A stretch of 13,744 bases of DNA from DAIDKA01 sp036489445 (lineage in GTDB: Bacteria; Pseudomonadota; Gammaproteobacteria; Steroidobacterales; Steroidobacteraceae): positions 1 to 13,744 of the forward strand of contig DASXFV010000069.1 in assembly GCA_036489445.1 (NCBI GenBank). The letters run 5' to 3'. Each line of letters opens with the position of its first letter. Within the stretch, counting starts at the first letter, position 1. The notes beneath the pieces were generated by a model. The model made no database searches and was not told where the DNA came from. It saw only the letters and a list, made by a program, of their open reading frames with translations. Positions 1 through 6,335 of the stretch are shown piece by piece. A program made the translations under genes and the position numbers.

Positions 1-30
1 GCGCCCGGCTCACCGCTTAACCCGCGCACT

Positions 31-702
31 CTACGTCAACCAATGCTGGATGCGATCATGCAGCGGACTGCTGCGTGGAAAATGCGCCAGCAGATATTCC
101 ATCTGATCGGCCAGCACCCGCCGCCCCTTCAGGAAAATGTATTCGGCGTAGGTCGGCGTGAATGGCACGGCGATCAGCTGCATCTTCGCCTGCTCAGGGG
201 TGCGCGAGGCCTTGTGGTTGTTACAGCGACGACAGGCCGTCACCACGTTCATCCAGGTGTCCTGACCGCCCTGGCTGAAGGGTCGCACATGATCGCGCGA
301 CAGCTCCCGGGTGGAGAAGCGTTGCGCGCAGTACAGACACAGATAGGCATCACGCCGGAACAGGGTCTGGTTGTTCAGCGGCGGTACGTAATCGTGACGG
401 CAGTTGCCGGGGTTCCCCGTGTGACCGATGGTCGCCACGATGGAGTTGACCTGCAGTACCGTGCGCCGGCCGGTGCGCGCGTTGACGCCACCGTACAGGG
501 GGTAGAGCGTGGAACCGCAGGTGTAGGCCACCTGGTTCTGGTGGTACAGCCGGGCGGCCTCCCGGTAGTCGATCCACTCCAGCGGCATGCCCGCGATGTC
601 CGTTCGCAGCACAAGCTGGGAGAGCCCGCGGGTCCCAGCTAAGGCGATGCGCAGGTCGGAATGGTAGCCGTGATCGGCCTTTTCCAAGTCGATGCCCAGC
701 AT
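31..702 (-). CDS. HNH endonuclease family protein
   Basis: Probable metal-dependent HNH nuclease, 223 residues from the chosen ATG at 702. The nuclease core lies in the C-terminal half: a CLYC zinc knuckle (about residues 122-125), the SRDHV segment carrying the first catalytic His (about 138), an Asn in WMNVV (about 152), and a second knuckle plus final HNH position in CRRCNNHK (about 157-164). A PFTPTYAEYIFL stretch follows. This layout is typical of a widespread single-domain family of about 190 residues in proteobacteria, whose in vivo role is not established as far as I know. The start is uncertain. The frame is open to a TTG at 741 with no Shine-Dalgarno. ATG 702 has an AGGAG immediately upstream but only 2 nt away. 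Family similarity begins near LRTDIAG, so a GTG near 612 is also possible. The gene stands alone, divergent from purN. No methyltransferase or restriction partner is adjacent, so a restriction role is not supported. Confidence 0.85.
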   Translation of the reverse strand: MLGIDLEKADHGYHSDLRIALAGTRGLSQLVLRTDIAGMPLEWIDYREAARLYHQNQVAYTCGSTLYPLYGGVNARTGRRTVLQVNSIVATIGHTGNPGNCRHDYVPPLNNQTLFRRDAYLCLYCAQRFSTRELSRDHVRPFSQGGQDTWMNVVTACRRCNNHKASRTPEQAKMQLIAVPFTPTYAEYIFLKGRRVLADQMEYLLAHFPRSSPLHDRIQHWLT

Positions 703-805
703 TGCTCCTGTAAGATACGGCAGCTTTGTATCGGAATTCAACGTTACAGCGCACTTGTTTCAATGCCATTTCCAGCTTTCACACCTAAAGCCTCCGTAAC
801 GCCCG

Positions 806-1429
806 ATGAATATCGTCGTCCTGGCCTCCGGTGAGGGAACCACGCTGCAGGCCGTGCTGGATGCCTGTGCCGAGGGCCGGCTCCCGGCCCGGGTGGCCGG
901 GGTGATCAGCAATAATGGCGCAGCGGGGGCGCTGCGCCGCGCGCGCGAGGCCGGGGTACCGACTCGGCATCTGTCGGCAGCCACGGCAGGGGGGCCAGCC
1001 GCCGCGGATCAGGCCCTGCGTGACGCATTGACTGAATTGGGCGCGGAGTGGGTGCTGCTCGCCGGGTACATGAAGCGGTTGGGGCCATTGACCCTGGCCG
1101 CCTATGGCGGCCGCATTATCAATACCCACCCGGCTCTGCTGCCCGAGTTCGGCGGCCAGGGAATGTTCGGTATGCACGTGCACCGGGCGGTGCTGGCAGC
1201 CGGACGCCCATGGTCTGGCGCCAGCGTGCACTGGGTGGATGAAAACTACGATACTGGCGCGGTGATCGCGCAGGTTCGGGTGCCAGTGGAGCCAGGGGAT
1301 TGCGCCGAATCGCTGGCCGCGAGGGTTCAGGCTGCCGAACGGAGGCTGCTTATCCAGGTGCTGACGGCGGCGGCTTCCGGCAGCCTCAAATTACCGCCGC
1401 AAACTGCACAGCCGAGCGCTACTTCTTGA
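806..1429 (+). CDS. purN: Phosphoribosylglycinamide formyltransferase (PurN type)
   Basis: A 207-residue protein matching cytosolic GAR transformylase, which moves a formyl group from 10-formyl-tetrahydrofolate to GAR in step 3 of purine synthesis. The formyltransferase fold is clear. An N-terminal strand leads into SGEGTTLQ (8-15), the central IINTHPALLP (104-113) holds catalytic Asn106 and His108, and ENYDTG (146-151) holds catalytic Asp149. Two features differ from the enterobacterial enzyme. The GAR-phosphate loop reads GTT where E. coli has GSN, and the segment GGQGMFGMHVHRAV replaces the shorter YPGLHTHRQAL. The longer version resembles PurN of Bacteroidetes and some actinobacteria. The gene is not next to purM. 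A paralogue with another formyl acceptor is possible, but the catalytic triad favours PurN. No strong Shine-Dalgarno precedes the ATG. The last 11 bp overlap the convergent thx gene. Confidence 0.82.
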   Translation: MNIVVLASGEGTTLQAVLDACAEGRLPARVAGVISNNGAAGALRRAREAGVPTRHLSAATAGGPAAADQALRDALTELGAEWVLLAGYMKRLGPLTLAAYGGRIINTHPALLPEFGGQGMFGMHVHRAVLAAGRPWSGASVHWVDENYDTGAVIAQVRVPVEPGDCAESLAARVQAAERRLLIQVLTAAASGSLKLPPQTAQPSATS

Positions 1430-1538
1430 TCGCGCGCTTCGCAGCCTTCTTCTTCTTGCTCGGATCCTTGGGTCGGGTCTTGCCGAAGGAACCTTTGTAG
1501 ATCTTGCCACGCTTGGACCGCGGATCTCCCTTGCCCAT
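1419..1538 (-). CDS. 30S ribosomal protein THX-like small basic protein
   Basis: A 39-residue, extremely basic protein that begins MGKGDPRSKRGKIYKGSFGK and ends in a lysine-rich tail with KKKKAAK. The N-terminal MGKGD..(T/S)KRGKI(x)(K/R)G(T/S)(F/Y)GK(x)RP pattern is the signature of the THX (S31/PSRP-4-like) family. In Thermus this small peptide sits in a cavity of the 30S head and stabilises it. The start is well supported: a GGAGAG Shine-Dalgarno lies 7 nt before the ATG. A TAGACT -10-like hexamer lies at 1578-1583 on the same strand, without a good -35. The gene is transcribed toward purN, and its TAG stop falls inside the purN coding end (11-bp overlap). Its short length makes it easy to miss. 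The call rests on recognising the motif; the lysine tail is longer than in Thermus. Confidence 0.85.
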   Translation of the reverse strand: MGKGDPRSKRGKIYKGSFGKTRPKDPSKKKKAAKRAIKK

Positions 1539-1590
1539 GCTCTAACTCTCCGAAAAACACTGGAATTGAAGCCGCGCAGTCTACCACCCC

Positions 1591-1620
1591 TTGAGCCAAT
1601 GAGCCTCAGCAGATGATAAG
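1591..1620 (+). promoter_or_regulatory. Possible sigma70 promoter for the GGDEF/EAL gene
   Basis: TTGAGC at 1591-1596 (4 of 6 to TTGACA) and GATAAG at 1615-1620 (4 of 6 to TATAAT) are separated by 18 bp. They sit in the gap between the divergent thx and GGDEF/EAL genes and would give a leader of about 12 nt. The match is modest and is only a candidate. Confidence 0.3.
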
Positions 1621-1638
1621 GACCGGATTCACAGTCGT

Positions 1639-3108
1639 ATGTACATCCTCATAGCGAGCCTGATTGCGGCGACACTGGCCCTCGCTCTGGCCGCCGGTGT
1701 CGCGATGCGCGGACCGGTGCAGCCGGAATTGGTGGCGCTGGCGTCGCTCGCCGCAGCCGTGGCCCTCGGCGTGCTGGTGAAGCTGCGGGGTCGAACCGCG
1801 CGCCTCCTGTTACGCCTGCGCGGGGTGGCCTACGAGGACCCCCTCACCGGACTGCCCAATCGGGCCTACGCCGAAGATCATATCGACACTCTGCTGGCCG
1901 CCAGCGGCTGCGAGCCCTTCGCACTGGTGATCGTGGAGCTGTACAACGTGCGCGAAATCAATGCCGCCCTCGGACATCCGGTCGGCGATGCCGCCTTGCG
2001 CGAAGTGGCGCGTCGCCTGCGTCAGAACATCGACCCTGGCGATCTGGTGGCGCGGCTGACGGCCAACCAGTTCCTGATCATTCTGCATTCGTGCAGCAGC
2101 GAACGGGCGGCGCTGCTCGCGCGCCAGCTGGTGGGCGTGATTCACGCCGGACTGCATCTGCCGGATGTGAGCCTGGACGTCCAGGTCCAGGCGGGCTTCA
2201 GTCAGCACCCCGATCACGGTGCCGCCTCCCGTGAACTGATGCGGCGGGCCCAGATCGCCTTGGAGGATGCGCAAAGCGCCCGTACCCTGGTGTCTGCCTA
2301 TCGGCCCGGCCGTGACGAGGCGCAGCGGCGACGGCTGCAGCTGGCCGCCGGGCTGCGCACCGCCATTGAAGCCGATGACCTGCGGCTGGTCTTTCAGCCG
2401 GAGCTGAATCTGGCCAGCGGCACGATTACGCAGCTGGAAGCACTGATGCGCTGGAAACATCCGACGCTGGGTGACCTGTCACCTGCGGAATTCGTGCCCA
2501 TTGCCGAGCACACCGGCAGCTCGCGGCATCTGACCAGCTGGGCGCTGACCCGGGCCATCCGCCAGATGGCCGAGTGGCGTGATGCGGGCCTGGACATCGA
2601 TGTGGCGGTGAATCTTTCCGCACCGGACATCATGGATCCGCAGCTGGTGAAGGAAATCCAGGCCTGCCTGGACGACTACAATGTGCAGCCCGCGCGCCTG
2701 GTGCTGGAAATCACCGAAAGCGCGGTGATGCGCGATCCGACACTGGCCGCGCGCCACATGCAGCTGCTGAAGCTGGCCGGCGTGCGCTTCGCCATGGATG
2801 ACTTTGGTACCGGCCACTCCTCTCTCTCACAATTGAGCCGGCTGCCGCTTGATCAGCTGAAGATCGACCGCTCATTCATCACCCATGCTCACGAGCGCCC
2901 CGCGGATGCGACGATTGTAAAATCGACCATCGAGCTGGCGCACAACATGGGCCTGAAGGTCATCGCAGAAGGCGTGGAAACCGCATCGGCGCAGCAGCTG
3001 CTGCGCAGCTTGGGCTGTGACCTCGTACAGGGCGATTACATCAGCACGCCGCTGGCGCCGGAGCAGGTGCGGGCGTTCGTGGCTGCGGGCGCCCGCACGC
3101 CGGCGTGA
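1639..3108 (+). CDS. Membrane-anchored GGDEF/EAL protein, likely c-di-GMP phosphodiesterase
   Basis: A 489-residue protein. Residues 3-23 and about 30-48 form two hydrophobic segments that probably anchor it in the inner membrane with almost no periplasmic sensor. A GGDEF domain (about 65-222) keeps the DPLTGLPNR entry motif, but the signature position reads TANQF (141-145), so cyclase activity is probably lost. The EAL domain (about 235-485) keeps the residues needed for c-di-GMP hydrolysis: E267 in EALMRW, N325 in AVNLSA, E357 in LEITES, D387/D388 in DDFGTG, K408 in LKIDRSF, E444 in IAEGVET and Q464 in LVQGDYIS. I infer a working phosphodiesterase whose GGDEF may serve as a regulatory nucleotide-binding domain. 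No Shine-Dalgarno is near the ATG; an AAGGA lies too far upstream. The DUF971 gene begins 12 bp after the stop, so the two may be co-transcribed. Confidence 0.9.
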   Translation: MYILIASLIAATLALALAAGVAMRGPVQPELVALASLAAAVALGVLVKLRGRTARLLLRLRGVAYEDPLTGLPNRAYAEDHIDTLLAASGCEPFALVIVELYNVREINAALGHPVGDAALREVARRLRQNIDPGDLVARLTANQFLIILHSCSSERAALLARQLVGVIHAGLHLPDVSLDVQVQAGFSQHPDHGAASRELMRRAQIALEDAQSARTLVSAYRPGRDEAQRRRLQLAAGLRTAIEADDLRLVFQPELNLASGTITQLEALMRWKHPTLGDLSPAEFVPIAEHTGSSRHLTSWALTRAIRQMAEWRDAGLDIDVAVNLSAPDIMDPQLVKEIQACLDDYNVQPARLVLEITESAVMRDPTLAARHMQLLKLAGVRFAMDDFGTGHSSLSQLSRLPLDQLKIDRSFITHAHERPADATIVKSTIELAHNMGLKVIAEGVETASAQQLLRSLGCDLVQGDYISTPLAPEQVRAFVAAGARTPA

Positions 3109-3120
3109 GACAATACGGCC

Positions 3121-3483
3121 ATGAAATCACCGATTGCGACCGAGCTGCGACTACGCACCACCTCACGGGTGCTGCAGGCCACTTTTGACGACGGTCAGGT
3201 GTTCGAACTGTCCTTCGAATACCTGCGCGTGCATTCCCCGTCCGCGGAGGTCAAGGGCCATGGCCCCGGACAGGAGGTGCTGGTGAAGGGCAAAGCCGGT
3301 GTCGGCATCCGCGCCATCGAGCCGGTGGGTCAGTACGCCGTGAGACTGGTGTTCGACGATGGGCACGACACCGGGCTCTTCACCTGGAAGTATCTGTACG
3401 AACTGGGACGCGACCATGCGGACAACTGGGCGCGCTACGAGAGCCGGGTTGCGGCGTCAACAGCGGAAGCGCATAAGGCTTAA
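3121..3483 (+). CDS. DUF971 (GBBH-like N-terminal domain) protein
   Basis: A 120-residue cytosolic protein made of a single DUF971 domain, the fold also found at the N-terminus of gamma-butyrobetaine hydroxylase and fused to the P-loop Fe-S scaffold HCF101 in plants. The diagnostic segments are the YLRVHSPSAEVKGHG stretch (about 34-48), the VGIRAIEPVGQYAVRLVFDDGHDTG core (beginning about 61), and the closing FTWKYLYELG. Bacterial stand-alone members have no proven biochemical function; a link to iron or iron-sulfur chemistry is an inference from the fusions. It follows the GGDEF/EAL gene by 12 bp and precedes ubiE on the same strand. Proximity of DUF971 genes to ubiE is, to my knowledge, recurrent in proteobacteria. 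A 207-bp gap before ubiE argues against one simple operon. Confidence 0.88.
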   Translation: MKSPIATELRLRTTSRVLQATFDDGQVFELSFEYLRVHSPSAEVKGHGPGQEVLVKGKAGVGIRAIEPVGQYAVRLVFDDGHDTGLFTWKYLYELGRDHADNWARYESRVAASTAEAHKA

Positions 3484-3487
3484 GGCA

Positions 3488-3518
3488 TAAAAAAGGGCCG
3501 AGCTTTTAAGCCCGGCCC
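3488..3518 (-). terminator. Leftward-facing rho-independent terminator
   Basis: Arms GGGCCG-A-GCTT (3495-3505) and AAGC-C-CGGCCC (3508-3518) form a stem of 10 pairs with one A/C mismatch and a tight TT loop. On the minus strand the stem is followed directly by six T residues (complement of 3489-3494). On the plus strand the stem is followed by CGGAATAC, with no T-tract. As a classical terminator it therefore serves transcripts running leftward, although the gene ending next to it (DUF971) runs rightward. It may act weakly in both directions. Confidence 0.65.
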
Positions 3519-3660
3519 CGGAATACAAGACCCCCGTTATATTTCTGCCCCGGTCCAAAGCCCCGGGGAAACGGGGCGGATCATGTCCCCGGCGTGCGCG
3601 GATTGCAATACTCCCGGCGCAAAAACTGCATTACGCTTTGGCGCATGAACACTTGACTTT
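3519..3660 (-). ncRNA. Candidate small RNA upstream of the leftward terminator
   Basis: The interval between DUF971 and ubiE has no substantial gene but ends, on the minus strand, in a strong intrinsic terminator. Inside it are GC-rich inverted repeats: GCCCCG (3560-3565) with CGGGGC (3572-3577), and a competing CCCCGG (3548-3553) with CCGGGG (3563-3568). A leftward transcript would fold into stacked hairpins with short G- and C-rich loops. I found no convincing -35/-10 pair on the minus strand, and it does not resemble 6S, 4.5S, RNase P or tmRNA. The boundaries are guesses; only the terminator end is defined. Confidence 0.3.
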
Positions 3661-3690
3661 ACATCTGTATGGCAATGACAACACAACACC

Positions 3691-4437
3691 ATGAGTGACC
3701 CCGAGTCCACCGACTTCGGCTTCCAGCAGGTGCCCCGGGCGCAGAAGGCCCAGCGGGTGCGGGGCGTCTTTGATTCGGTCGCCGAGCGCTACGACCTGAT
3801 GAACGACCTGATGTCCGGTGGCATGCATCGGCTGTGGAAGCGATTTACCCTGCAGCTGACGCAACTGCGGCCCGGACAGCAGGCACTGGATGTCGCTGGA
3901 GGCAGCGGTGATCTGGCTGCCGGAATGGCCCGCCAGGTCGGCCCGGAGGGCCTGGTGGTGCTCACGGACATCAATGCCGCCATGCTGGCACGGGGACGCG
4001 ACCGCCTCATCGATGAGGGACTGGTGAGCAATGTGCGCTGCCTGCAGGGGGACGCCGAGAAACTGCCGTTCGCGGATGACAGTTTCCATTGCGTCACCAT
4101 TGGCTTTGGCCTGCGCAATGTCACCGACAAGCCGGCCGCGCTACGCTCGATGCACCGGGTCCTGAAGCCCGGCGGGCAGCTCATCGTGCTGGAGTTCTCC
4201 CGGCCCATGGCTCCGATCCGTCCGCTGTACGACGCCTATTCCTTCCATATTCTGCCCAGACTGGGTCGGCTGGTCGCGCAGGATGAGGCGAGCTATCGCT
4301 ACCTGGCCGAATCCATCCGCATGCATCCCGACCAGGAGACCCTCACGGCTGCAATGCAGGCGGCGGGGCTCGAGGATTGCCGCTACCACAATCTCAGCGG
4401 CGGCATCGTCGCGGTACACCGCGGCTACAAGTACTGA
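3691..4437 (+). CDS. ubiE: Ubiquinone/menaquinone biosynthesis C-methyltransferase UbiE
   Basis: A 248-residue class I SAM-dependent methyltransferase that C-methylates the demethylmenaquinol or methoxy-benzoquinol ring. SAM motif I is LDVAGGSGD (66-74). The acidic residue after strand 2 is D93 in LTDIN, followed by GDAEKLPF (120-127). The UbiE signatures are FGLRNVTD (139-146), RVLKPGGQLIVLEFS (156-170), and the C-terminal HPDQETL plus SGGIVAVHRGYKY. Length is normal for the family. The start region has no Shine-Dalgarno but a C/A-rich leader (ACAACACAACACC). A TTGACT at 3653-3658 resembles a -35, with no good -10. In many gammaproteobacteria ubiE leads directly into ubiJ and ubiB; here a minus-strand gene pair lies between. 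It is convergent with the NamZ-like gene across 39 bp. Confidence 0.96.
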   Translation: MSDPESTDFGFQQVPRAQKAQRVRGVFDSVAERYDLMNDLMSGGMHRLWKRFTLQLTQLRPGQQALDVAGGSGDLAAGMARQVGPEGLVVLTDINAAMLARGRDRLIDEGLVSNVRCLQGDAEKLPFADDSFHCVTIGFGLRNVTDKPAALRSMHRVLKPGGQLIVLEFSRPMAPIRPLYDAYSFHILPRLGRLVAQDEASYRYLAESIRMHPDQETLTAAMQAAGLEDCRYHNLSGGIVAVHRGYKY

Positions 4438-4458
4438 GCCGGGAACGCCAAGGCGTGC

Positions 4459-4473
4459 GCCCGCCGCGCGGGC
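4459..4473. terminator. GC hairpin between convergent ubiE and NamZ-like gene
   Basis: GCCCGC (4459-4464) and GCGGGC (4468-4473) form a 6-bp stem with a 3-nt loop in the 39-bp gap between the two convergent stops. There is no T-run on either strand, so it may only be a weak shared terminator or an end-protecting hairpin. Confidence 0.3.
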
Positions 4474-4476
4474 TCT

Positions 4477-5682
4477 CTAAGGATACAGCAGGAACGGACC
4501 GCGCATCTGCCGCCAGGCCGCCTCGTCCGCCCCAGCGAGCGCCTCCAGGTCGCCCGGCTGCGCGCTAGGGTCCTCGACCCATTCCCGCAACAGCTCGCTG
4601 CCATTGATGAGATCGATGGCCAGCCGCCCTACCTCGTACTCATAGGGAAAATCGCGCCACAGCGCCTGATCGGGGCGCAGCTGTCGCATCACCTTGAAGG
4701 CCAGCGCCAGCAGCCTCCAGGGCTTGAAGTGGTCGTGCTCGTAGGCCCCATCCTCCACATGAATCTGCACTCCGGCACACAGCTGCCCGACATGCTTGTG
4801 GAAGGTGGGCTCAAACCAGCACGGGCGCAGTCGGCAGCCGCGCAGCCACTGGGGTGCCAGCTGTTGCATCCGTGTCAGCAGCTCCGCCACCGGAAGCCCC
4901 GGGGCGCCGAACAGTTCCAGGGGTCGGGTGGTGCCGCGGCCCTCGGACCAGACGGTGCCTTCCAGCATGACCGTGCCAGGGTAGGCCCGCGCCATCCACA
5001 GATTGGCGGCGTTGGGACTGGGATTGACCCAGGCGCGCGTGCCCAGTGGCCAGCCGTAGCCGGGCGCCTGCGCAGGCATCCAGTCCTCCATCGGCACCAC
5101 CTCAAAATCGACATTGAGGTTCAAGGTGCGCACAAACCAGCCCGCCAGCTCGCCCAGGGTCAGACCGTGGCGCATGGGTAGGGCACCTGCGCCCACGAAA
5201 CTCTCCCAGTTCGGTCGCAGGGTGAGGCCCTCGATGGGTCGGCCGGCGGGATTGGGCCGATCCAGCACCCAAACCGACTTGCCGTGGGCCGCGGCAGCCT
5301 CCAGCACATACCGCAGCGTGGTAATGAAGGTATAGATGCGGCAGCCCACATCCTGCAGGTCCACCAGCAGCACGTCGAAACTGTCCATCATCGCCGCCGT
5401 CGGTCGGCGCACCGTGCCATACAGGCTGAACACGGGAATACCGAGCGCCGGATCGCGGAAGTCCGGTGACTCCATCATATTGTCCTGCTTGTCGCCGCGC
5501 AGACCATGCTGCGGGCCGAATGCGCACGACAAGGTCAGATCACCGCAGGCGGCCAAAGCGTCCAGCGAGTGGGTCAGGCGCTGGGTGACCGAGGCCGGAT
5601 GCGCCAGGAGGGCAACGCGGCGGCCCACCAGAGGCCTGCGCAGCGCAGGTTCAGTCAACAACCGGTCAATGCCAAATCGCAT
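4477..5682 (-). CDS. DUF1343 / NamZ-family (GH171-like) protein
   Basis: A 401-residue member of the DUF1343 family, whose characterised member, Bacillus subtilis NamZ, is an exo-acting beta-N-acetylmuramidase (GH171) that removes MurNAc from peptidoglycan fragments. Family blocks, in order: FGPQHGLRGDKQDNM (55-69), DVLLVDLQDVGCRIYTF (103-119), LDRPNPAGRPIEG (140-152), MRHGLTLGELAGWF (170-183), WVNPSPNAANL (218-228), and an EGTVWSEGRGTTRPLELFGAP stretch (241-261). There is no signal peptide, so this version looks cytosolic and would act on recycled muropeptides rather than the wall itself. The first block reads PQHG (Gln58), where the NamZ branch as I recall it has PEHG. Activity on MurNAc is thus an inference. 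Its start lies 3 nt after the stop of the upstream DOMON-like gene, with no clear Shine-Dalgarno, which suggests translational coupling. Confidence 0.85.
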   Translation of the reverse strand: MRFGIDRLLTEPALRRPLVGRRVALLAHPASVTQRLTHSLDALAACGDLTLSCAFGPQHGLRGDKQDNMMESPDFRDPALGIPVFSLYGTVRRPTAAMMDSFDVLLVDLQDVGCRIYTFITTLRYVLEAAAAHGKSVWVLDRPNPAGRPIEGLTLRPNWESFVGAGALPMRHGLTLGELAGWFVRTLNLNVDFEVVPMEDWMPAQAPGYGWPLGTRAWVNPSPNAANLWMARAYPGTVMLEGTVWSEGRGTTRPLELFGAPGLPVAELLTRMQQLAPQWLRGCRLRPCWFEPTFHKHVGQLCAGVQIHVEDGAYEHDHFKPWRLLALAFKVMRQLRPDQALWRDFPYEYEVGRLAIDLINGSELLREWVEDPSAQPGDLEALAGADEAAWRQMRGPFLLYP

Positions 5683-5685
5683 GGG

Positions 5686-6255
5686 TCAGATCTCGAACTC
5701 AAAGCTGTCGGGATGGTGAAAATCAGCTCGCTCTGCGGTATGGCGCAGCGCCCAGTAGCTCAAGAGCCCCTGGGTGTCCTCCACCACCACCGTGATGCCC
5801 AACCGCAGGCCGCCGGCAGCCAGATCCGCCGGCAGCTGCACCTGCGCGGACAGGAGCAGCCGATCGGACTCAGTCCGCAGCCGGATGTGCGGCGGCCGGA
5901 TGCCGGTGAGCGGTGCCATCCCCGCACGGTACCCGGAAAACCGGTACGCCGCCCACTGGCAGGAAGGCGCCAGATTGAACTCCAGGTAGGAACCCGGTAA
6001 CGCACCCGAATGCGCAGCGCTGACAAACACTTCCATGCAGGTGTGTCGCCACAGGCCATCGATCGGGCCGGCAGGTGTAGCGGTGGGTCCCACGTCCGGA
6101 ATGCGCACGCCGGCAAGATCCCCCTCAAGGGTGTAGTCCAGCGCCAGGTCCGCAGGAGCGGGCCGCGTGACGCGGACGCTGATCTGGCGGATGGCGGCAG
6201 GATCGGTCGCGAACGGGCGCAATGCCACGGTGGCCGGTCCGGGAAGCCTGGTCAA
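5686..6255 (-). CDS. DOMON-like domain protein paired with NamZ-like gene
   Basis: Resembles the DOMON_murB_like group: a small beta-sandwich that probably binds a ligand, likely carbohydrate, though none is proven. Numbered from the chosen start (189 residues), the signatures are LWRHTCMEVFV (68-78) and YLEFNLAPSCQWAAYRF (90-106). The end is a WALRHTAERADFHHPDSF motif that closes the domain. No signal peptide or membrane segment is visible. It is transcribed just ahead of the NamZ-like gene (3-nt gap), so the two probably share a transcript and a process. The start is uncertain. The frame is open to an ATG at 6333 that would nearly touch the ubiJ start, lacks a Shine-Dalgarno and adds 26 residues unlike the family. 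The TTG at 6255 has an AGGCGAG 7 nt upstream. A GTG at 6228 is a further option. Confidence 0.72.
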   Translation of the reverse strand: MTRLPGPATVALRPFATDPAAIRQISVRVTRPAPADLALDYTLEGDLAGVRIPDVGPTATPAGPIDGLWRHTCMEVFVSAAHSGALPGSYLEFNLAPSCQWAAYRFSGYRAGMAPLTGIRPPHIRLRTESDRLLLSAQVQLPADLAAGGLRLGITVVVEDTQGLLSYWALRHTAERADFHHPDSFEFEI

Positions 6256-6285
6256 AGGGTTGCTCGCCTGGCGAGTGCAGATATT

Positions 6286-6291
6286 GATAAT
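6286..6291 (+). promoter_or_regulatory. Possible -10 element for ubiJ-ubiB
   Basis: GATAAT (5 of 6 to TATAAT) lies 45 bp before the ubiJ ATG, in the most AT-rich part of the divergent ubiJ/DOMON gap. No good -35 is found at 16-18 bp; TTGCTC lies 20 bp upstream. This is a weak candidate only. Confidence 0.25.
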
Positions 6292-6335
6292 GTACACCGG
6301 CACTTGGACGCTGTGATGCCACGGGCTTCTCATTG

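Noticed and set aside
43..642. A 199-codon plus-strand frame opposite the HNH gene
   Set aside because: The minus frame has clear HNH and zinc-knuckle motifs; the plus frame shows none.
703..741. TTG start for the HNH gene
   Set aside because: No Shine-Dalgarno and residues outside the family; kept only as an alternative in the gene entry.
3653..3681. Promoter for ubiE from TTGACT
   Set aside because: The -35 match is good, but the hexamer at 17 bp (TGACAA) is a poor -10, so it is not listed as a feature.
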